Positions 40,241-51,086 of a DNA stretch of 64,000 bases are shown piece by piece. How positions within the stretch are numbered: position 1 is the stretch's first letter; each line of letters starts with the position of its first letter. A model generated the notes under the pieces. The model saw nothing but the letters and a program-made list of their open reading frames with translations. It was not told the DNA's origin and did no database searches. A program made the translations under genes and the position numbers. The DNA is from Pseudomonas mangrovi (lineage in GTDB: Bacteria; Pseudomonadota; Gammaproteobacteria; Pseudomonadales; Pseudomonadaceae): the NCBI RefSeq assembly GCF_003052585.1, contig NZ_QASN01000019.1, positions 186,001 to 250,000 on the forward strand, in the 5' to 3' direction.

Positions 40241-40783
40241 CTATACGCGCAGGAAATGCTCGCGGTAGTGACGCAGCTCGGCAATCGATTCGCGGATGTC
40301 GTCCATCGCCTGGTGGGTGCCGGTCTTGACGAAACTGTCACGCACCGCCGGCGCCCAGCGTGACGCCAGCTCCTTGAGGGTGGACACGTCGAGATTGCGA
40401 TAGTGGAAGTAGTCTTCCAGCTGCGGCATGTAGCGCACCAGAAAGCGACGGTCCTGGCCGATGCTGTTGCCGCAGATCGGCGACTTGCCCTTGGGCACCC
40501 ACTGCTCGATGAATGCCAGCGTCTGCGCCTGCGCCTCGGCTTCGCTGATCCGGCTTTCGCGCACCCGCTGGGTGAGGCCGCTCTGGCCATGGGTTCGGGT
40601 GTTCCACTCATCCATCCCGGCGAGGGTCTCGTCACTCTGGTGTACCGCGATCACCGGCCCCTCCGCCAGTACGTTGAGATCGCTGTCGGTGATGATGGTG
40701 GCCATCTCGATGATGCGGTCCCGCTCGGGATCGAGGCCGGTCATTTCCAGGTCGATCCAGATCAGGTTCTGCGGGTTCTGCAT
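40241..40783 (-). CDS. orn: Oligoribonuclease
   Basis: A 180-aa DEDDh 3'-5' exonuclease. [20 protein letters not shown] holds the first Asp and Glu, [13 protein letters not shown] the second Asp, and [14 protein letters not shown] the His and last Asp. It degrades dinucleotides, including pGpG from c-di-GMP breakdown, which links it to the motility genes downstream. The ATG at 40783 follows GGAGGAG. Confidence 0.97.
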   Translation of the reverse strand: MQNPQNLIWIDLEMTGLDPERDRIIEMATIITDSDLNVLAEGPVIAVHQSDETLAGMDEWNTRTHGQSGLTQRVRESRISEAEAQAQTLAFIEQWVPKGKSPICGNSIGQDRRFLVRYMPQLEDYFHYRNLDVSTLKELASRWAPAVRDSFVKTGTHQAMDDIRESIAELRHYREHFLRV

Positions 40784-40811
40784 GATGTTCTCCTCCGGCG
40801 GAGCCGGCAGT

Positions 40812-41600
40812 TTAGCCGGCCGGGTCGGTGGCGGCGAGCTCGGCGCCGGGCATTTCCCAGAGCAGCAGCCGGGAGCCACGCCAGTCCTCCAGCTGCAGCG
40901 TGCGACTGGCCGGTACTCCGGGAATCGCGAAGCTGTTGCTGATCAGCCAGCTGCCGGCACGCATCTGGGTGCGCGCACTCTGCCACAGCTGCATCATCGG
41001 CTCGGGCGAGAGAAAGCAGTAGACCACCTCGAACTCGTCCAGCGGCTGCGCCCAGAGACTGCGATAGCGGACCTTGCAGTTGCGCAACGGCAGACTGCGC
41101 AGCCAGGCGATCAGAAAACTCAGCGGCGCGGTTTCCACGCCCAGGAACTGCCTCTGCGGAAAGGCTCTCGCCAGCGGGCAAAGCGCACTGCCGAGACCGC
41201 AGCCAAGGTCGACGAAGCGCCCACCTCCGTCACGTTCACTCAACAGCGCCTGCAGCTGTTGCAGGGTCCGGCGTCCGGTCAGGTAGAGCGGCACCCGCTC
41301 GCCCGCGCTGTTCCAGTTCAACAACAGCAACAACGCGAAAGCCAGGGGCGCAAGCCAGCCTGGCAGCGCCAGCCCTTGCGCCAGCAACAACGCCGGGACA
41401 AACGCGAAGTTGATCGGCAGCCACCAGCGCGACAGTCCCAGGCGCCAGCCGAGCAGCGCGGCACCCAGGCCCTGCAGCAGCGCCACTGCCGCCAGCGGAA
41501 AGCGCAGATCGAAGCGTGTCAGGATCAGCACCAGCACTGCCAGCAAGGCCAGCACCAGCAGTTGCGCCAGCAACGCACGAAAGATCGGCAGAAAACGCAC
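40812..41600 (-). CDS. Membrane-anchored class I SAM methyltransferase
   Basis: A 262-aa protein. Residues 1-95 hold about four membrane helices ([18 protein letters not shown] and others). The remainder is a Rossmann methyltransferase with motif [16 protein letters not shown] and [11 protein letters not shown]. The GTG at 41600 is chosen because GGAG lies 6 bp upstream; an ATG at 41684 would add a Cys/Arg-rich tail. It is divergent from rsgA. Substrate unknown. Confidence 0.75.
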   Translation of the reverse strand: MRFLPIFRALLAQLLVLALLAVLVLILTRFDLRFPLAAVALLQGLGAALLGWRLGLSRWWLPINFAFVPALLLAQGLALPGWLAPLAFALLLLLNWNSAGERVPLYLTGRRTLQQLQALLSERDGGGRFVDLGCGLGSALCPLARAFPQRQFLGVETAPLSFLIAWLRSLPLRNCKVRYRSLWAQPLDEFEVVYCFLSPEPMMQLWQSARTQMRAGSWLISNSFAIPGVPASRTLQLEDWRGSRLLLWEMPGAELAATDPAG

Positions 41601-41721
41601 GCCTGCTCCAACGGCAAGAAAAGGGAGGCCATCAAAACATCGGCTGCGGCGGCACGTCCAGCACCGCTGGCGCACGGGCCGCATGCTAGACTCGCCGCCA
41701 CTTCACAGTCGCGGAATCCCC

Positions 41722-42753
41722 ATGGCCAAACGCCACCTCACCCGACGCCAAGGCTGGCGCATCGAGAAGATCCAGGAAGAGCGCGCCGCCCGCGCAGCCA
41801 AGCGCGAGTCGCGGGTGAACGCCGAACTGCAGGGTGGTGATCTGGGAGAAGAGCAGAACGGCCTGGTGATCGCGCACTTTGGTGTGCAGCTCGAGGTCGA
41901 GGCGCTGGACGGCGAACTCGCCGGACAGATATTTCGCTGCCATCGCCGCGCCAACCTGCCGGCCCTGGTCACCGGCGACCGGATCGTCTGGCGCCCGGAC
42001 AGCCAGGGCGGCGGCGTGATCGTTGCGCAGCTGCCACGCCACAGCGAACTCTGTCGACCGGACAGCCGCGGCCAGCTCAAGGCAGTGGCAGCGAACGTCG
42101 ACTTGATCGTCATCGTTTTCGCGCCATTGCCCGAACCCCATGGCAACCTGATCGACCGCTACCTGGTGGCCGCCGAGCACGCCGGCATCAAACCACTGCT
42201 GCTGCTGAACAAGGCCGACCTGCTGGACGCGCAGAACGAAGCGGCGCTCAACCGCCTGCTGGATGTCTATCGTCAGCTGGATTATCCGATCCTGGAGGTG
42301 TCCGCCCGCGAGGGTGGCGGCCTGGAAGCGCTGCAGGAGCGGCTGGACGGTCGCATCAGCGTCTTCGTCGGACAGTCGGGAGTGGGCAAGTCATCGCTGG
42401 TCAACAGTCTTCTACCCGAGGTGGACACCCGCGTCGGGCCACTCTCGGAGCTGACCGGCAAGGGCACGCATACCACGACCACCGCGCGCCTGTTCCACTT
42501 TCCCCGCGGCGGCGATCTGATCGACTCACCGGGTATCCGCGAGTTCGGCCTGGTGCACGTCAGTCGTGATGACGTGGAAGCCGGCTTCATCGAGTTCGCC
42601 GATCTGCTCGGCCGCTGCCGCTTCCGCGACTGCAAGCACGACCGCGAACCGGGTTGCGCGCTGCTCGGCGCACTCGCCGAGGGTCGTATCCAGGAGCAGA
42701 GAATGCACAGCTACCGGCAGATCCTCGCCAGCCTGCCCGAACCGGACTATTGA
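41722..42753 (+). CDS. rsgA: Ribosome small-subunit GTPase RsgA
   Basis: A 343-aa circularly permuted GTPase for late 30S maturation. An OB domain (about 45-110) precedes the GTPase with NKADL (G4), [16 protein letters not shown] (G1) and [10 protein letters not shown] (G3) in permuted order, then a zinc domain ([14 protein letters not shown]). The N-terminus [20 protein letters not shown] is the gammaproteobacterial basic tail. Confidence 0.96.
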   Translation: MAKRHLTRRQGWRIEKIQEERAARAAKRESRVNAELQGGDLGEEQNGLVIAHFGVQLEVEALDGELAGQIFRCHRRANLPALVTGDRIVWRPDSQGGGVIVAQLPRHSELCRPDSRGQLKAVAANVDLIVIVFAPLPEPHGNLIDRYLVAAEHAGIKPLLLLNKADLLDAQNEAALNRLLDVYRQLDYPILEVSAREGGGLEALQERLDGRISVFVGQSGVGKSSLVNSLLPEVDTRVGPLSELTGKGTHTTTTARLFHFPRGGDLIDSPGIREFGLVHVSRDDVEAGFIEFADLLGRCRFRDCKHDREPGCALLGALAEGRIQEQRMHSYRQILASLPEPDY

Positions 42754-42806
42754 TCAGACTTCAGCGACCGACCCAGCCGTGCACCGGCTCATCTTCGCCA
42801 TGGCCC

Positions 42807-43820
42807 TCAAGGTGCCGGCTGGTCGAAACGCAGCGCGCCTTCCTCGAAGATGTTCAGACGCTCGCGCAGTTCACGCGGCTGTAGCGGCTCGCCTGTCCCC
42901 GCCGGTGTCGCCGACGGCAGGGACGCACCTGGCGCGACCTCGCCGTCCGCCTCGCCCTCCTCGCCGTCCTGCTCACTTTCGATGGCCCGCTGAGCCTTCT
43001 TGGTCAGGACAGTGATGTCGATGCGTCGATTGACCGGATTCAGCGGATCGTTGCGGTCGAACAGCGCCGAGGAGGCGTAGCCGACAACACGTGCGACCTG
43101 CTCTTCCGGATAACCGCCCGCCACCAGGGTGCGCCGCGCGGCGTTGGCGCGCCCGGCGGAGAGCTCCCAGTTACCGAAGTCTCCGCCACCACTGGCGAAC
43201 GGCTTGGCATCGGTGTGCCCGCTGACACTGATCTTGTTCGGTACATCCTTGATGGTATCCGCCATGATCAACAGGATGTCTTCGAAATAGGGCTGCAACT
43301 GGGCGCTACCCAACGCAAACATGGGGCGATTCTCGGCATCCAGAATCTGGATGCGCAGACCATCCTGGGTAATCTCGAACAGGATCTGGTCCTTGAATTT
43401 GTTCAGTTGCGGATTGTCCTCGACCTTGTTCTGCAGCTCCTGCAGCAGCAACTCCAGACGCTCGCGCTCGATCTGCTCGGCCATGCTCTCGACCACGTCA
43501 TCGGAGGGGTCCTGGGGCTTTTCCTCGGAGAGGGTGTCGCGCACTTCCGGATTCAGCGTCTTGTCCGGCGCCAGCACCGGCGTCCCGCCCAGATCGATGA
43601 CGTAAGGACTGGCGCCCTCGCTGAAACCAACCGGATCCTGGAAGTAGCCGGAAATCGCCAGCTTCTGCTCGGGGGTCGCGGTAGTCATCAGCCACATGAC
43701 CAGAAAGAACGCCATCATCGCCGTGGCGAAGTCGGCAAAAGCGATCTTCCACGCCCCGCCATGATGGCCGCCGGCAATCTTCTTGACGCGCTTGACGATG
43801 ATTGGCTGGTTGTTATCCAT
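42807..43820 (-). CDS. motB: Flagellar stator protein MotB
   Basis: A 337-aa proton-type stator subunit. The single membrane helix FADFATAMMAFFLVMWLMTT carries the ion-binding Asp. The OmpA-like peptidoglycan-binding domain (about 175-290) has SVSGHTDAKPF and NWELSAGRANAARR. It lies 57 bp after motA. The last 50 residues are acidic and Pro-rich. Confidence 0.96.
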   Translation of the reverse strand: MDNNQPIIVKRVKKIAGGHHGGAWKIAFADFATAMMAFFLVMWLMTTATPEQKLAISGYFQDPVGFSEGASPYVIDLGGTPVLAPDKTLNPEVRDTLSEEKPQDPSDDVVESMAEQIERERLELLLQELQNKVEDNPQLNKFKDQILFEITQDGLRIQILDAENRPMFALGSAQLQPYFEDILLIMADTIKDVPNKISVSGHTDAKPFASGGGDFGNWELSAGRANAARRTLVAGGYPEEQVARVVGYASSALFDRNDPLNPVNRRIDITVLTKKAQRAIESEQDGEEGEADGEVAPGASLPSATPAGTGEPLQPRELRERLNIFEEGALRFDQPAP

Positions 43821-43877
43821 GCTTCAGGCGTCGATGGCTTCTATGGTGAGTTTCAATGCGCCAGCGGCGGGCTACGA

Positions 43878-44729
43878 TCAAGCGCCACGCATCGCCTGAT
43901 CGAGTTCGGCAAAGGTCGGCCGATGGGCGGGATAGAGGACCTTGCGCCCGAACTCCACCGCCAGGGTCGGCGGCATGCCCGATGCGGAGGCCACCAGACT
44001 CGCCTTGATCGCCTCGTAGACGTTCAGCTCTTCCTTCGCGTCGTGCTCCAGCGCGGATGACAGCGGCCCGAAAAAGCCGTAGGACGCAAGAATACCGAGG
44101 AAAGTACCGACCAGGGCCGACCCCACCTTGTAGCCGATCATCGCGTTGTCGGCCTCGGCGAGGATCGACATGGTGATCACGATACCCAACACCGCAGCCA
44201 CGATACCCATGGCGGGCAGACCGTCGGCAATCTTGGCAACGGCGTGAGCGGGATGCTCCAGCTCCTCCTTGAGGCTGTTCATCTCCATGTCGAACAAGCC
44301 TTCCAGCTCATGCGGGGCCATGTTGCCCGACGACATGATCCGCAGGTAGTCACAGATGTAGGCCGTCATGCGCTCATCTTTCAGAATCGCCGGATACTTG
44401 CTGAAGATCGGGCTCGCGGTCGGCTCTTCGATATCTGCCTCGATGGCCATCATCCCCTCGCGACGACTCTTGTTGAGGATCTCGTAGATCAGCTTGAGCA
44501 CTTCCAGGTAATACGCGTGAGTGAAGCGCGAACTGAACATCTTCAGCGACTTCTTGAACACGATCATGAAGGTGCTGCCCGGGTTTGCCTGGAGGAACCC
44601 GCCCAGCGCTGCACCACCGATGATCAGCACCTCGAAGGGGTGCACTAGCGCCATGACCTGCCCGCCGGAGGCAATGAAGCCGCCCAGCACGCTGCCGATA
44701 ACCACGAGGATGCCGATTATTTTTGCCAT
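43878..44729 (-). CDS. motA: Flagellar stator protein MotA
   Basis: A 283-aa four-helix stator subunit that couples proton flow to rotation. GSVLGGFIASGGQVMALVHP, KIADGLPAMGIVAAVLGIVI and GTFLGILASYGFFGPLSSAL hold the membrane helices and conserved Pro residues. The cytoplasmic loop between helices 2 and 3 interacts with FliG. Its promoter region contains a FliA-like motif. Confidence 0.97.
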   Translation of the reverse strand: MAKIIGILVVIGSVLGGFIASGGQVMALVHPFEVLIIGGAALGGFLQANPGSTFMIVFKKSLKMFSSRFTHAYYLEVLKLIYEILNKSRREGMMAIEADIEEPTASPIFSKYPAILKDERMTAYICDYLRIMSSGNMAPHELEGLFDMEMNSLKEELEHPAHAVAKIADGLPAMGIVAAVLGIVITMSILAEADNAMIGYKVGSALVGTFLGILASYGFFGPLSSALEHDAKEELNVYEAIKASLVASASGMPPTLAVEFGRKVLYPAHRPTFAELDQAMRGA

Positions 44730-44782
44730 AGAGAGAGAACTTGTGCAGACGGATTGAGGGGCCCTGGAAACAGCCCTTCTAC

Positions 44783-44809
44783 TTATCGGGAGATATGCGC
44801 CAGACTATA
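44783..44809 (-). promoter_or_regulatory. Candidate FliA (sigma28) promoter of motA
   Basis: Read on the minus strand: TATA, a 15-bp spacer, CCCGATAA, against the FliA consensus TAAA-N15-GCCGATAA. The -10 box ends 53 bp before the motA start codon. Confidence 0.5.
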
Positions 44810-44849
44810 GCCTGTCCCGCTGAAAAGCCAGTTCGGCTCGTATCTCGAC

Positions 44850-46361
44850 ATGTCGATTCCCAGCACCCTGCCCCGCAGTCTGAATGCCTGGCTCCAGCAC
44901 CTGGACTCCATTCGCCTGCCGATTGCCGAAGGCAGCCATCTCGAGATCGGCCGCACCCTCGCCGACAGCCGTCGTTCGATGCGCGACATCGCCGAGGTCA
45001 TACAACGCAGCCCGGCGCTGGCGCTGCTTCTGATGCGCGAAGCGAACCGCGACGCCGCCTCGCCTGCAGTGAGCCTGGAAGTCGCCCTGACCCGGCTCGG
45101 CGTCGCGCGCTGCGAAGCGCTGCTGCGCAAGGTACCCAGGGTTGCCGAACACGAAATCCCCCTGCAGCTGCGCCAGCTGACGCTGATCAGCCAGCACGCC
45201 GCGCAACAGGCAAGCGGCCTGTTCAGCAGCCGCCTGGCGCGCCTTTGGCAGGAAATCCACTGGTGCAGCCTGCTGTTCATGGCGCCGCTCTGGCCGCTGG
45301 CCTGCGCCTACCCGGAGCTGATCCAGGCCTGGGAACAGCGAGTCATGATCGATGGCGAGCCGGCCGAGCGGGTCGAGCGCGAACTGCTCGGCGTGCCGGT
45401 GCGCGACCTGTGTCGAGCCCTTGCCGAACACTGGAGCCTGCCCGAGTGGATAGTCCAGGGCTACCGCCTGCTGGGCAGCGACCGGCGCCTGCTGGTCAAG
45501 GCCCTGCATATCGCCAGGGACGATCTTCATCCTCTACATCAGCAGCAGTTGCTCGACCAGGACCCAGCCCTGCGCCGCTGGCTGACCCAGCCAGCCAACA
45601 CGGTACTGCTCGCCAACGGCATCGCTCTGGCCGCCCATGCATGCTGGAGCGACCTGCACAATCTGCGCTGGCAGCGCCTTACCGGCCTCTACCTGCAACT
45701 GCCACTCGCCGATATCCAGCAACTGGTTCACCAGCAGGCCGTACGCAGCGCCCAGCTGCACAGTCAGCCGGGGCTCTGGCATCCGGCCCAGGCGCTACTC
45801 TGGCCGAGCGGCACGCAGCATCTGTGCAGGCCTGTAGTGAAGCAGGAGGTCAAGACCAACCTGCAGGCCTGGCGCGAACACTGCGGACAACTGCTGCGCC
45901 AACCCAGCCCCTTCGCCAACGTGCTGCAACTGACCGCTTGCGCCAGGGACGCACTGCACGCCAGCGGCGTGCAACGCCTGGCACTGCTGGTCACCGACCG
46001 CGAGCGCAACCGCCTGCTCTGCCAGCAGAGCATCGGCCTGGGTGACCAGGGGACCAATCTGTCTCTGCTCGTGGCGCAGAGCCAGATATTGCGCAAACTG
46101 CTGGAGGCACCGAACCAGCTGCGTCTCAATGCGAGCAACATGGCGCGCTATTCGGCCTTCATTCCCGGTCCGATCAAAGCCTTGTTCTCCGGCGAAGATC
46201 TGCTGCTGCAGTCACTGGCCAACCGCGGTCGCGTGGTGATGCTGCTGGTTGCCGACATGAACGGCGCGCCTTTCAGCGAAACCCAGCTGCAGGCGCTGGG
46301 CAAGACCTGCCAATGCGTGGAACGTGCCCTGGCCCAGTTCGCCGCACGCGCCCGTCAGTAG
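44850..46361 (+). CDS. HDOD-domain protein
   Basis: A 503-aa cytosolic protein. Residues about 15-210 are an HDOD domain (RSMRDIAEVIQRSPALALLL, SLEVALTRLGVARCEALL), the non-catalytic relative of HD phosphohydrolases used in signalling. The C-terminal third (about 345-500) looks like a degenerate GAF domain (RLALLVTDRERNRLLCQQS). It is divergent from motA-motB and upstream of rhdA. A role in motility or second-messenger signalling is inference from position. Confidence 0.8.
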   Translation: MSIPSTLPRSLNAWLQHLDSIRLPIAEGSHLEIGRTLADSRRSMRDIAEVIQRSPALALLLMREANRDAASPAVSLEVALTRLGVARCEALLRKVPRVAEHEIPLQLRQLTLISQHAAQQASGLFSSRLARLWQEIHWCSLLFMAPLWPLACAYPELIQAWEQRVMIDGEPAERVERELLGVPVRDLCRALAEHWSLPEWIVQGYRLLGSDRRLLVKALHIARDDLHPLHQQQLLDQDPALRRWLTQPANTVLLANGIALAAHACWSDLHNLRWQRLTGLYLQLPLADIQQLVHQQAVRSAQLHSQPGLWHPAQALLWPSGTQHLCRPVVKQEVKTNLQAWREHCGQLLRQPSPFANVLQLTACARDALHASGVQRLALLVTDRERNRLLCQQSIGLGDQGTNLSLLVAQSQILRKLLEAPNQLRLNASNMARYSAFIPGPIKALFSGEDLLLQSLANRGRVVMLLVADMNGAPFSETQLQALGKTCQCVERALAQFAARARQ

Positions 46362-46435
46362 CGCGCAGCCAACGCCCGCCAGGCCGCGTGCTTTCCGCTA
46401 CAATCGCCCCCCATCTATATCCGCAGGAGACCTCC

Positions 46436-47257
46436 ATGTCCGTGTTTTCCGGGCTCGGCCTGCTGCTCGAGCCGGCAGAACTGGCCGCACGCCTCGACGC
46501 CCCCGAGCTGATCCTGATCGATCTGACCAGTCCTGCCCGCTATGCCGAAGGGCATATCCGCGGCGCTCGCTTCGTTGACCCCAAACGTACGCAACTGGGC
46601 CAGCCACCCGCCCCCGGCCTGTTGCCACCAAAGGCGCAGCTGGAGCAGTTGTTCGCCGAGCTTGGCCACAACCCTCACGCGGTGTACGTGGTCTATGACG
46701 ACGAAGGCGGCGGCTGGGCCGGACGCTTCATCTGGCTGCTCGACGTGATCGGCCACCGCCACTATCACTACCTCAACGGTGGCCTGCATGCCTGGCGGGA
46801 AGAAGATCGCCCGCTGGAACAGGATGTACCGCCAGCCTTCAGCGGCACGCTGTCGCTGACACTGGACCCGACACCCACGGCTACCCGCGAATACCTCCAA
46901 TCACGCCTGGGCGCGGCAGACCTGGCGATATGGGACGCCCGCTCGCCTGCGGAGTACCGGGCCGAGAAAGTGCTCGCCGCGCGTGGCGGTCACATACCTG
47001 GCGCAGTCAATTTCGAATGGACCGCCGGCATGGACAACCAGCGTGCGCTGCGCATCCGCAAGGACATGGGCGACATCCTCGCGGCACTGGACATAACCCC
47101 GGACAAGGAAGTGATCACCCACTGCCAGACCCACCATCGTTCCGGCTTCACCTACCTGGTCGCCAAGGCGCTGGGCTACCCGCGCCTGAAAGCCTACGCC
47201 GGCTCCTGGGGCGAATGGGGCAACCATCCCGAGACCCCGATAGAGGTTCAATCGTGA
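46436..47257 (+). CDS. rhdA: Thiosulfate sulfurtransferase (rhodanese)
   Basis: A 273-aa two-domain rhodanese. The active-site loop is C230-QTHHR, the unusual sequence seen in Azotobacter vinelandii RhdA, with the same Cys number. The first domain is catalytically silent. It supplies sulfane sulfur, probably for iron-sulfur or redox homeostasis. GCAGGAGA precedes the ATG; psd overlaps by 4 bp. Confidence 0.94.
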   Translation: MSVFSGLGLLLEPAELAARLDAPELILIDLTSPARYAEGHIRGARFVDPKRTQLGQPPAPGLLPPKAQLEQLFAELGHNPHAVYVVYDDEGGGWAGRFIWLLDVIGHRHYHYLNGGLHAWREEDRPLEQDVPPAFSGTLSLTLDPTPTATREYLQSRLGAADLAIWDARSPAEYRAEKVLAARGGHIPGAVNFEWTAGMDNQRALRIRKDMGDILAALDITPDKEVITHCQTHHRSGFTYLVAKALGYPRLKAYAGSWGEWGNHPETPIEVQS

Positions 47258-48141
47258 AAGATCGTCTGTTCATCATCAGCCAGTACCTGCTGCCGCACCA
47301 TCTGCTCTCGCGCCTGGCCGGCTGCATTGCCGAATGCCGCATTGGCTGGATCAAAGGGCCCTTCATCCGCTGGTTCGCCCGCCGCTTCGACGTCGACATG
47401 AGCCAGGCGCTGGTCGAGGACCTGGATGCCTATGAACACTTCAATGCCTTCTTCACCCGCGCACTGAAGGCCGACGCGCGCCCCCTCGATCCCTCGCCCG
47501 AAGCAGTACTCTGCCCCGCCGACGGCGCCATCAGCCAGCTCGGCCCGATCCAGAATGGCCGGATATTCCAGGCCAAGGGCCACAGCTTCAGCCTGCTCGA
47601 ACTGCTCGGCGGCGACGCCGAACGCGCAGCACCTTTCATGGGCGGTGATTTCGCCACCATCTACCTCTCGCCGCGTGACTACCATCGGGTGCATATGCCG
47701 CTGGCCGGCACTCTACGCGAGATGGTCTACGTTCCCGGCCGACTGTTCTCGGTCAATCAGACCACCGCGCAGAACGTCCCGGAGTTGTTCGCCCGCAACG
47801 AGCGAGTCGTCTGCATCTTCGATACCGAGCGCGGCCCGATGGCCATGGTGCTGGTCGGCGCGATGATAGTGGCGAGCGTGGAGACCGTCTGGGCCGGGCT
47901 GGTCACACCACCGCGGCGCGAACTGAAGACCTTCCGCTACGACGAAGCCGCGCGCGCGCCTGTCCATCTGCCAAAAGGCGCCGAGATGGGCCGCTTCAAG
48001 CTGGGCTCCACGGTGATCCTGCTGTTCGGCGCAGAGCAGGTTCGCTGGGCGCAGGAGCTGATCGCCACCGGCCCGGTGAGCATGGGTCAGTCGCTCAGCA
48101 GCGCCGCGCGACCAGATGAGAACGAAACCGCGCAGGCATGA
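47254..48141 (+). CDS. psd: Phosphatidylserine decarboxylase
   Basis: A 295-aa inner-membrane proenzyme that makes phosphatidylethanolamine. The self-cleavage site LGST ([13 protein letters not shown]) gives the pyruvoyl Ser. [16 protein letters not shown] and [10 protein letters not shown] are conserved. The start is a GTG overlapping the rhdA stop (GTGA). Confidence 0.96.
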   Translation: MKDRLFIISQYLLPHHLLSRLAGCIAECRIGWIKGPFIRWFARRFDVDMSQALVEDLDAYEHFNAFFTRALKADARPLDPSPEAVLCPADGAISQLGPIQNGRIFQAKGHSFSLLELLGGDAERAAPFMGGDFATIYLSPRDYHRVHMPLAGTLREMVYVPGRLFSVNQTTAQNVPELFARNERVVCIFDTERGPMAMVLVGAMIVASVETVWAGLVTPPRRELKTFRYDEAARAPVHLPKGAEMGRFKLGSTVILLFGAEQVRWAQELIATGPVSMGQSLSSAARPDENETAQA

Positions 48142-49109
48142 GCGGGCAATCCCTCTCCAGCAGCCTTGCGCAACTGCTCGGCTGGCGCAGCGATTCAACC
48201 AGCCACCTGGAGAAGCTGCTTTCCGCGCTCGGAGCCTTTCTCGGCATAGCGCTGATCTACGCGGTGACCCATTGGCTGCTGCCGCTGGACAGCGCGCTCT
48301 GGGTCATCGCATCAATGGGCGCCAGTGCCGTGCTGCTGTTCGCCGTCCCTCATGGACTGCTCTCGCAGCCCTGGGCGGTGCTCGGCGGACACAGTCTCTC
48401 TGCGCTGGTCGGTGTGAGCTGCCAGCTGCTTTGGCCCGGGGAGTTCTTCACCCCCGCCCTGGCCGTAGGGCTGGCGATTCTGCTGATGCACTACGCCCGC
48501 TGCATCCATCCTCCGGGCGGCGCCACCGCATTGTGCGCCGTGGTCGGCGGACCGGCGATCGAGGCACTGGGTTACGGCTTCGTCCTCAGCCCGGTCCTGC
48601 TCAACGTTGGCGTGATCCTGCTGGTTGCCGTGCTGTTCAACAGCCTGTTCCCCTGGCGCCGCTACCCCGCAAGCCTGGCACGCCAACCCGAGCCGCTGCG
48701 CAATACCGCAGCACTGGCACCGGAGGACTTCTACCACGCACTGCGCCAGGTCGACTCCTACATCGACATCGCCTTCGACGACCTGCTGGAGATTCTCCAG
48801 CTCGCCCAGGAACACGCCCAGACCCAGACACTGCAACCAGCGGACATCCTGCTTGGCGGCTGCTACAGCAACGCACTGCCGGGCAGCCACTGGGGAGTCC
48901 GCCAGGTCATCGACGCACCTGGCGGAGCTCGCCCGCGCGATCAGGTGATCTACAAGACCGTGGCCGGAGCGGGCAGCGGCAGTACCGGCGTATGCAAGCG
49001 CCACGAACTGGCCAGTTGGGCGAAGCATGCCGTCGCGGCAGAGGCCGACGGTTGGGTGCGCGTAGCGCCCGGCGAATCGGCGGCGCGTGCAGCCGCAGCA
49101 CAGGGCTGA
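48138..49109 (+). CDS. HPP family membrane protein
   Basis: A 323-aa protein with four to five membrane helices in residues 25-170 and the family motif in [18 protein letters not shown]. The C-terminal 150 residues are soluble and unlike a CBS pair. HPP proteins include nitrite transporters of cyanobacteria and plastids; the substrate here is unknown. It overlaps psd by 4 bp. Confidence 0.82.
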   Translation: MSGQSLSSSLAQLLGWRSDSTSHLEKLLSALGAFLGIALIYAVTHWLLPLDSALWVIASMGASAVLLFAVPHGLLSQPWAVLGGHSLSALVGVSCQLLWPGEFFTPALAVGLAILLMHYARCIHPPGGATALCAVVGGPAIEALGYGFVLSPVLLNVGVILLVAVLFNSLFPWRRYPASLARQPEPLRNTAALAPEDFYHALRQVDSYIDIAFDDLLEILQLAQEHAQTQTLQPADILLGGCYSNALPGSHWGVRQVIDAPGGARPRDQVIYKTVAGAGSGSTGVCKRHELASWAKHAVAAEADGWVRVAPGESAARAAAAQG

Positions 49110-49238
49110 GCAGAACTCCCGGCACCAGCGGGACTCACAGCTTGCGTAAAGCGCATCCGTACGCCGATGCTGCTAGAGTTCAAAGCACGCCTTCAAGGAC
49201 AGACCCAACCGCCCGCGCCGCTGGAGCAATCACGCCTG

Positions 49239-51026
49239 ATGGACAAGAAGAGCCCTGACCTGCTGCTGCGAGTTCCGAAACCGGAGAAGCAGCATCTCTC
49301 GTTCTGCGACAACAGTCCGCGCGACCTCGCTCGCTGGATTGCCGTCCTGCCCAAGGCCAACATCGGCGAGACGGCAAAGCAGCTCTACCAGGCTCTGGTG
49401 GAGCTGAATCAGGTCCAGCTGAGCAATGACACGCGCCTGCAGATGCTCGAACTGCTGCGCCCGGAAACCGACTTTGTCTGCCGCAGCCTGGAAAAGTACT
49501 TCACCAATCAGCCGATCGTGCTCGGCGAACGCGCACGCAAGGTCGCCACGCTCTGCCAGGCGCTGCAGAACAATCTGGCAGCCGGCTACAAGCTGGTGGT
49601 GGTTGGCGAGGCAGGCAAGGCACGCCCCGCCATCCTCGCTACTGCCCTGCAGCGTGCCACCGTTGCTCTCTATCAGCAGCTCGAAAGAGCCTGCCTGCTC
49701 TACTGCCCGGTGCCGGAGAGCCTCTGGTTCGAGCTGCATCAGCTCTACCAGATCGCTCAGGATTTTCGCGTGGCCCAGCAGAGCGTTCCGGCGACCGCGC
49801 ACGAGAAGCACCAGATTGATGTCCAGCGCACCTATGCAGCCGCCCTGCTGCTCGGCTGCGCGCGAACCAACCAGCTGCGCCAGAGTTCCATCGCGCGCCT
49901 GGCCGGCGCACTACCGCAATGGAGCCACATGCTGCGCCTGCAACCGGCGGATGCCGCGACCAGCCTATTCCTGGTGGCGCCGCACCAGGATGGTCCGCCG
50001 CGCTACCGCTCGCTGTTCCAGCCGGAAGCACTGACCGGCCTGATCGGCCTGGACACCCACCCTCTGGTCGACGCCATCAGTCACTTCCTGCTGCTACCGG
50101 AGGAGCAGAGCAGCCAGGCGCGCCTGCCCGTTCCACAGGGCTTCAGTCACGATCTGCTGCAGCACCTGGTCGCCGCCTGGGGAGATATTTCCGAACGCAC
50201 CTTCCAGCGCAGCGGCGCGGAAGGCGAGCTGACCCTCTGCATCGGCATGAGTGCACTGCACTTTCAGCTCGCCGGCGGTCTCAGCTTCCACCAGACCCTC
50301 AAGCAGGAACGCAAGCCGGGACCTGCGAGCTTTGCCCACGGCGGGCCCAAGGACGTCTGGTCGACTGCCTTCGACGCACAGCCGATCGACTGGGACGAAG
50401 GCATGCACCTGAGCGACATCCAGTATCGCAAGCCGGGTGAACAGAACAGCCAGACCGAGCAGGATCCGAATGAGAGTTTTCCCAGCTACCAGGTCGGCAT
50501 CGTCAACCAGAGCCCCGGGGGCTACTGCCTGAGCTGGCCTGCCGAGGTGCCCGCCCAGTTGCAGGCGGGAGAGCTGATCGGCATCGAGGACCGCGCGCGT
50601 CTCGCCTGGGGTGTAGCGCTGGTACGCTGGGTCCGCCAGGTTCGCGGCGGCGGCACGCAGATGGGCATCGAGTTGATCGCGCCGACAGCCCAGCCATGCG
50701 GGCTGAAGCTGCTGCGCAAGCAGGAGCAGGACAGCCAGTACCTGCGCGCCCTGCTGCTACCCGCCATACCGGCCATCTCCCGTCCGGCGAGTCTTATTAC
50801 CGCGCGCCTGCCGTTCCAGCAGGGACACAAGGTGATGATCAATCAGCAGGGTGTCGAGGTTCGTGCGCTGCTGACCCGCAGGCAGTCGAGCACCGGCTGC
50901 ATCAACCAGTTCGAGTACCACGAACTGGGCGGCATGAGCGACCCACAAGGGACGCCCGTCACAGCCCGGAAAGAGCAATCTGCTGGCGGGGACGAAGACT
51001 TTGACTCGCTATGGCACACGCTGTAG
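49239..51026 (+). CDS. PilZ-like protein upstream of fimX
   Basis: A 595-aa cytosolic protein. The N-terminal 400 residues are helical and unassigned (ARKVATLCQALQNNLAAGYK). From about residue 410 a PilZ-like barrel is suggested by YQVGIVNQSPGGYCLSW (resembling the D/NxSxxG motif) and GGGTQMGIELIAP, but no clear RxxxR precedes it. The ATG at 49239 is preferred to one at 49167 because a GGAG lies upstream and the earlier extension is not compelling. It is 60 bp before fimX, so a c-di-GMP or pilus role is inferred. Confidence 0.7.
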   Translation: MDKKSPDLLLRVPKPEKQHLSFCDNSPRDLARWIAVLPKANIGETAKQLYQALVELNQVQLSNDTRLQMLELLRPETDFVCRSLEKYFTNQPIVLGERARKVATLCQALQNNLAAGYKLVVVGEAGKARPAILATALQRATVALYQQLERACLLYCPVPESLWFELHQLYQIAQDFRVAQQSVPATAHEKHQIDVQRTYAAALLLGCARTNQLRQSSIARLAGALPQWSHMLRLQPADAATSLFLVAPHQDGPPRYRSLFQPEALTGLIGLDTHPLVDAISHFLLLPEEQSSQARLPVPQGFSHDLLQHLVAAWGDISERTFQRSGAEGELTLCIGMSALHFQLAGGLSFHQTLKQERKPGPASFAHGGPKDVWSTAFDAQPIDWDEGMHLSDIQYRKPGEQNSQTEQDPNESFPSYQVGIVNQSPGGYCLSWPAEVPAQLQAGELIGIEDRARLAWGVALVRWVRQVRGGGTQMGIELIAPTAQPCGLKLLRKQEQDSQYLRALLLPAIPAISRPASLITARLPFQQGHKVMINQQGVEVRALLTRRQSSTGCINQFEYHELGGMSDPQGTPVTARKEQSAGGDEDFDSLWHTL

Positions 51027-51086
51027 ATTCCGGCCACCGCCTGTCGCCTTTTAGCCTCCTTTCGGCGCTTTCCCAAGCATTTATGT

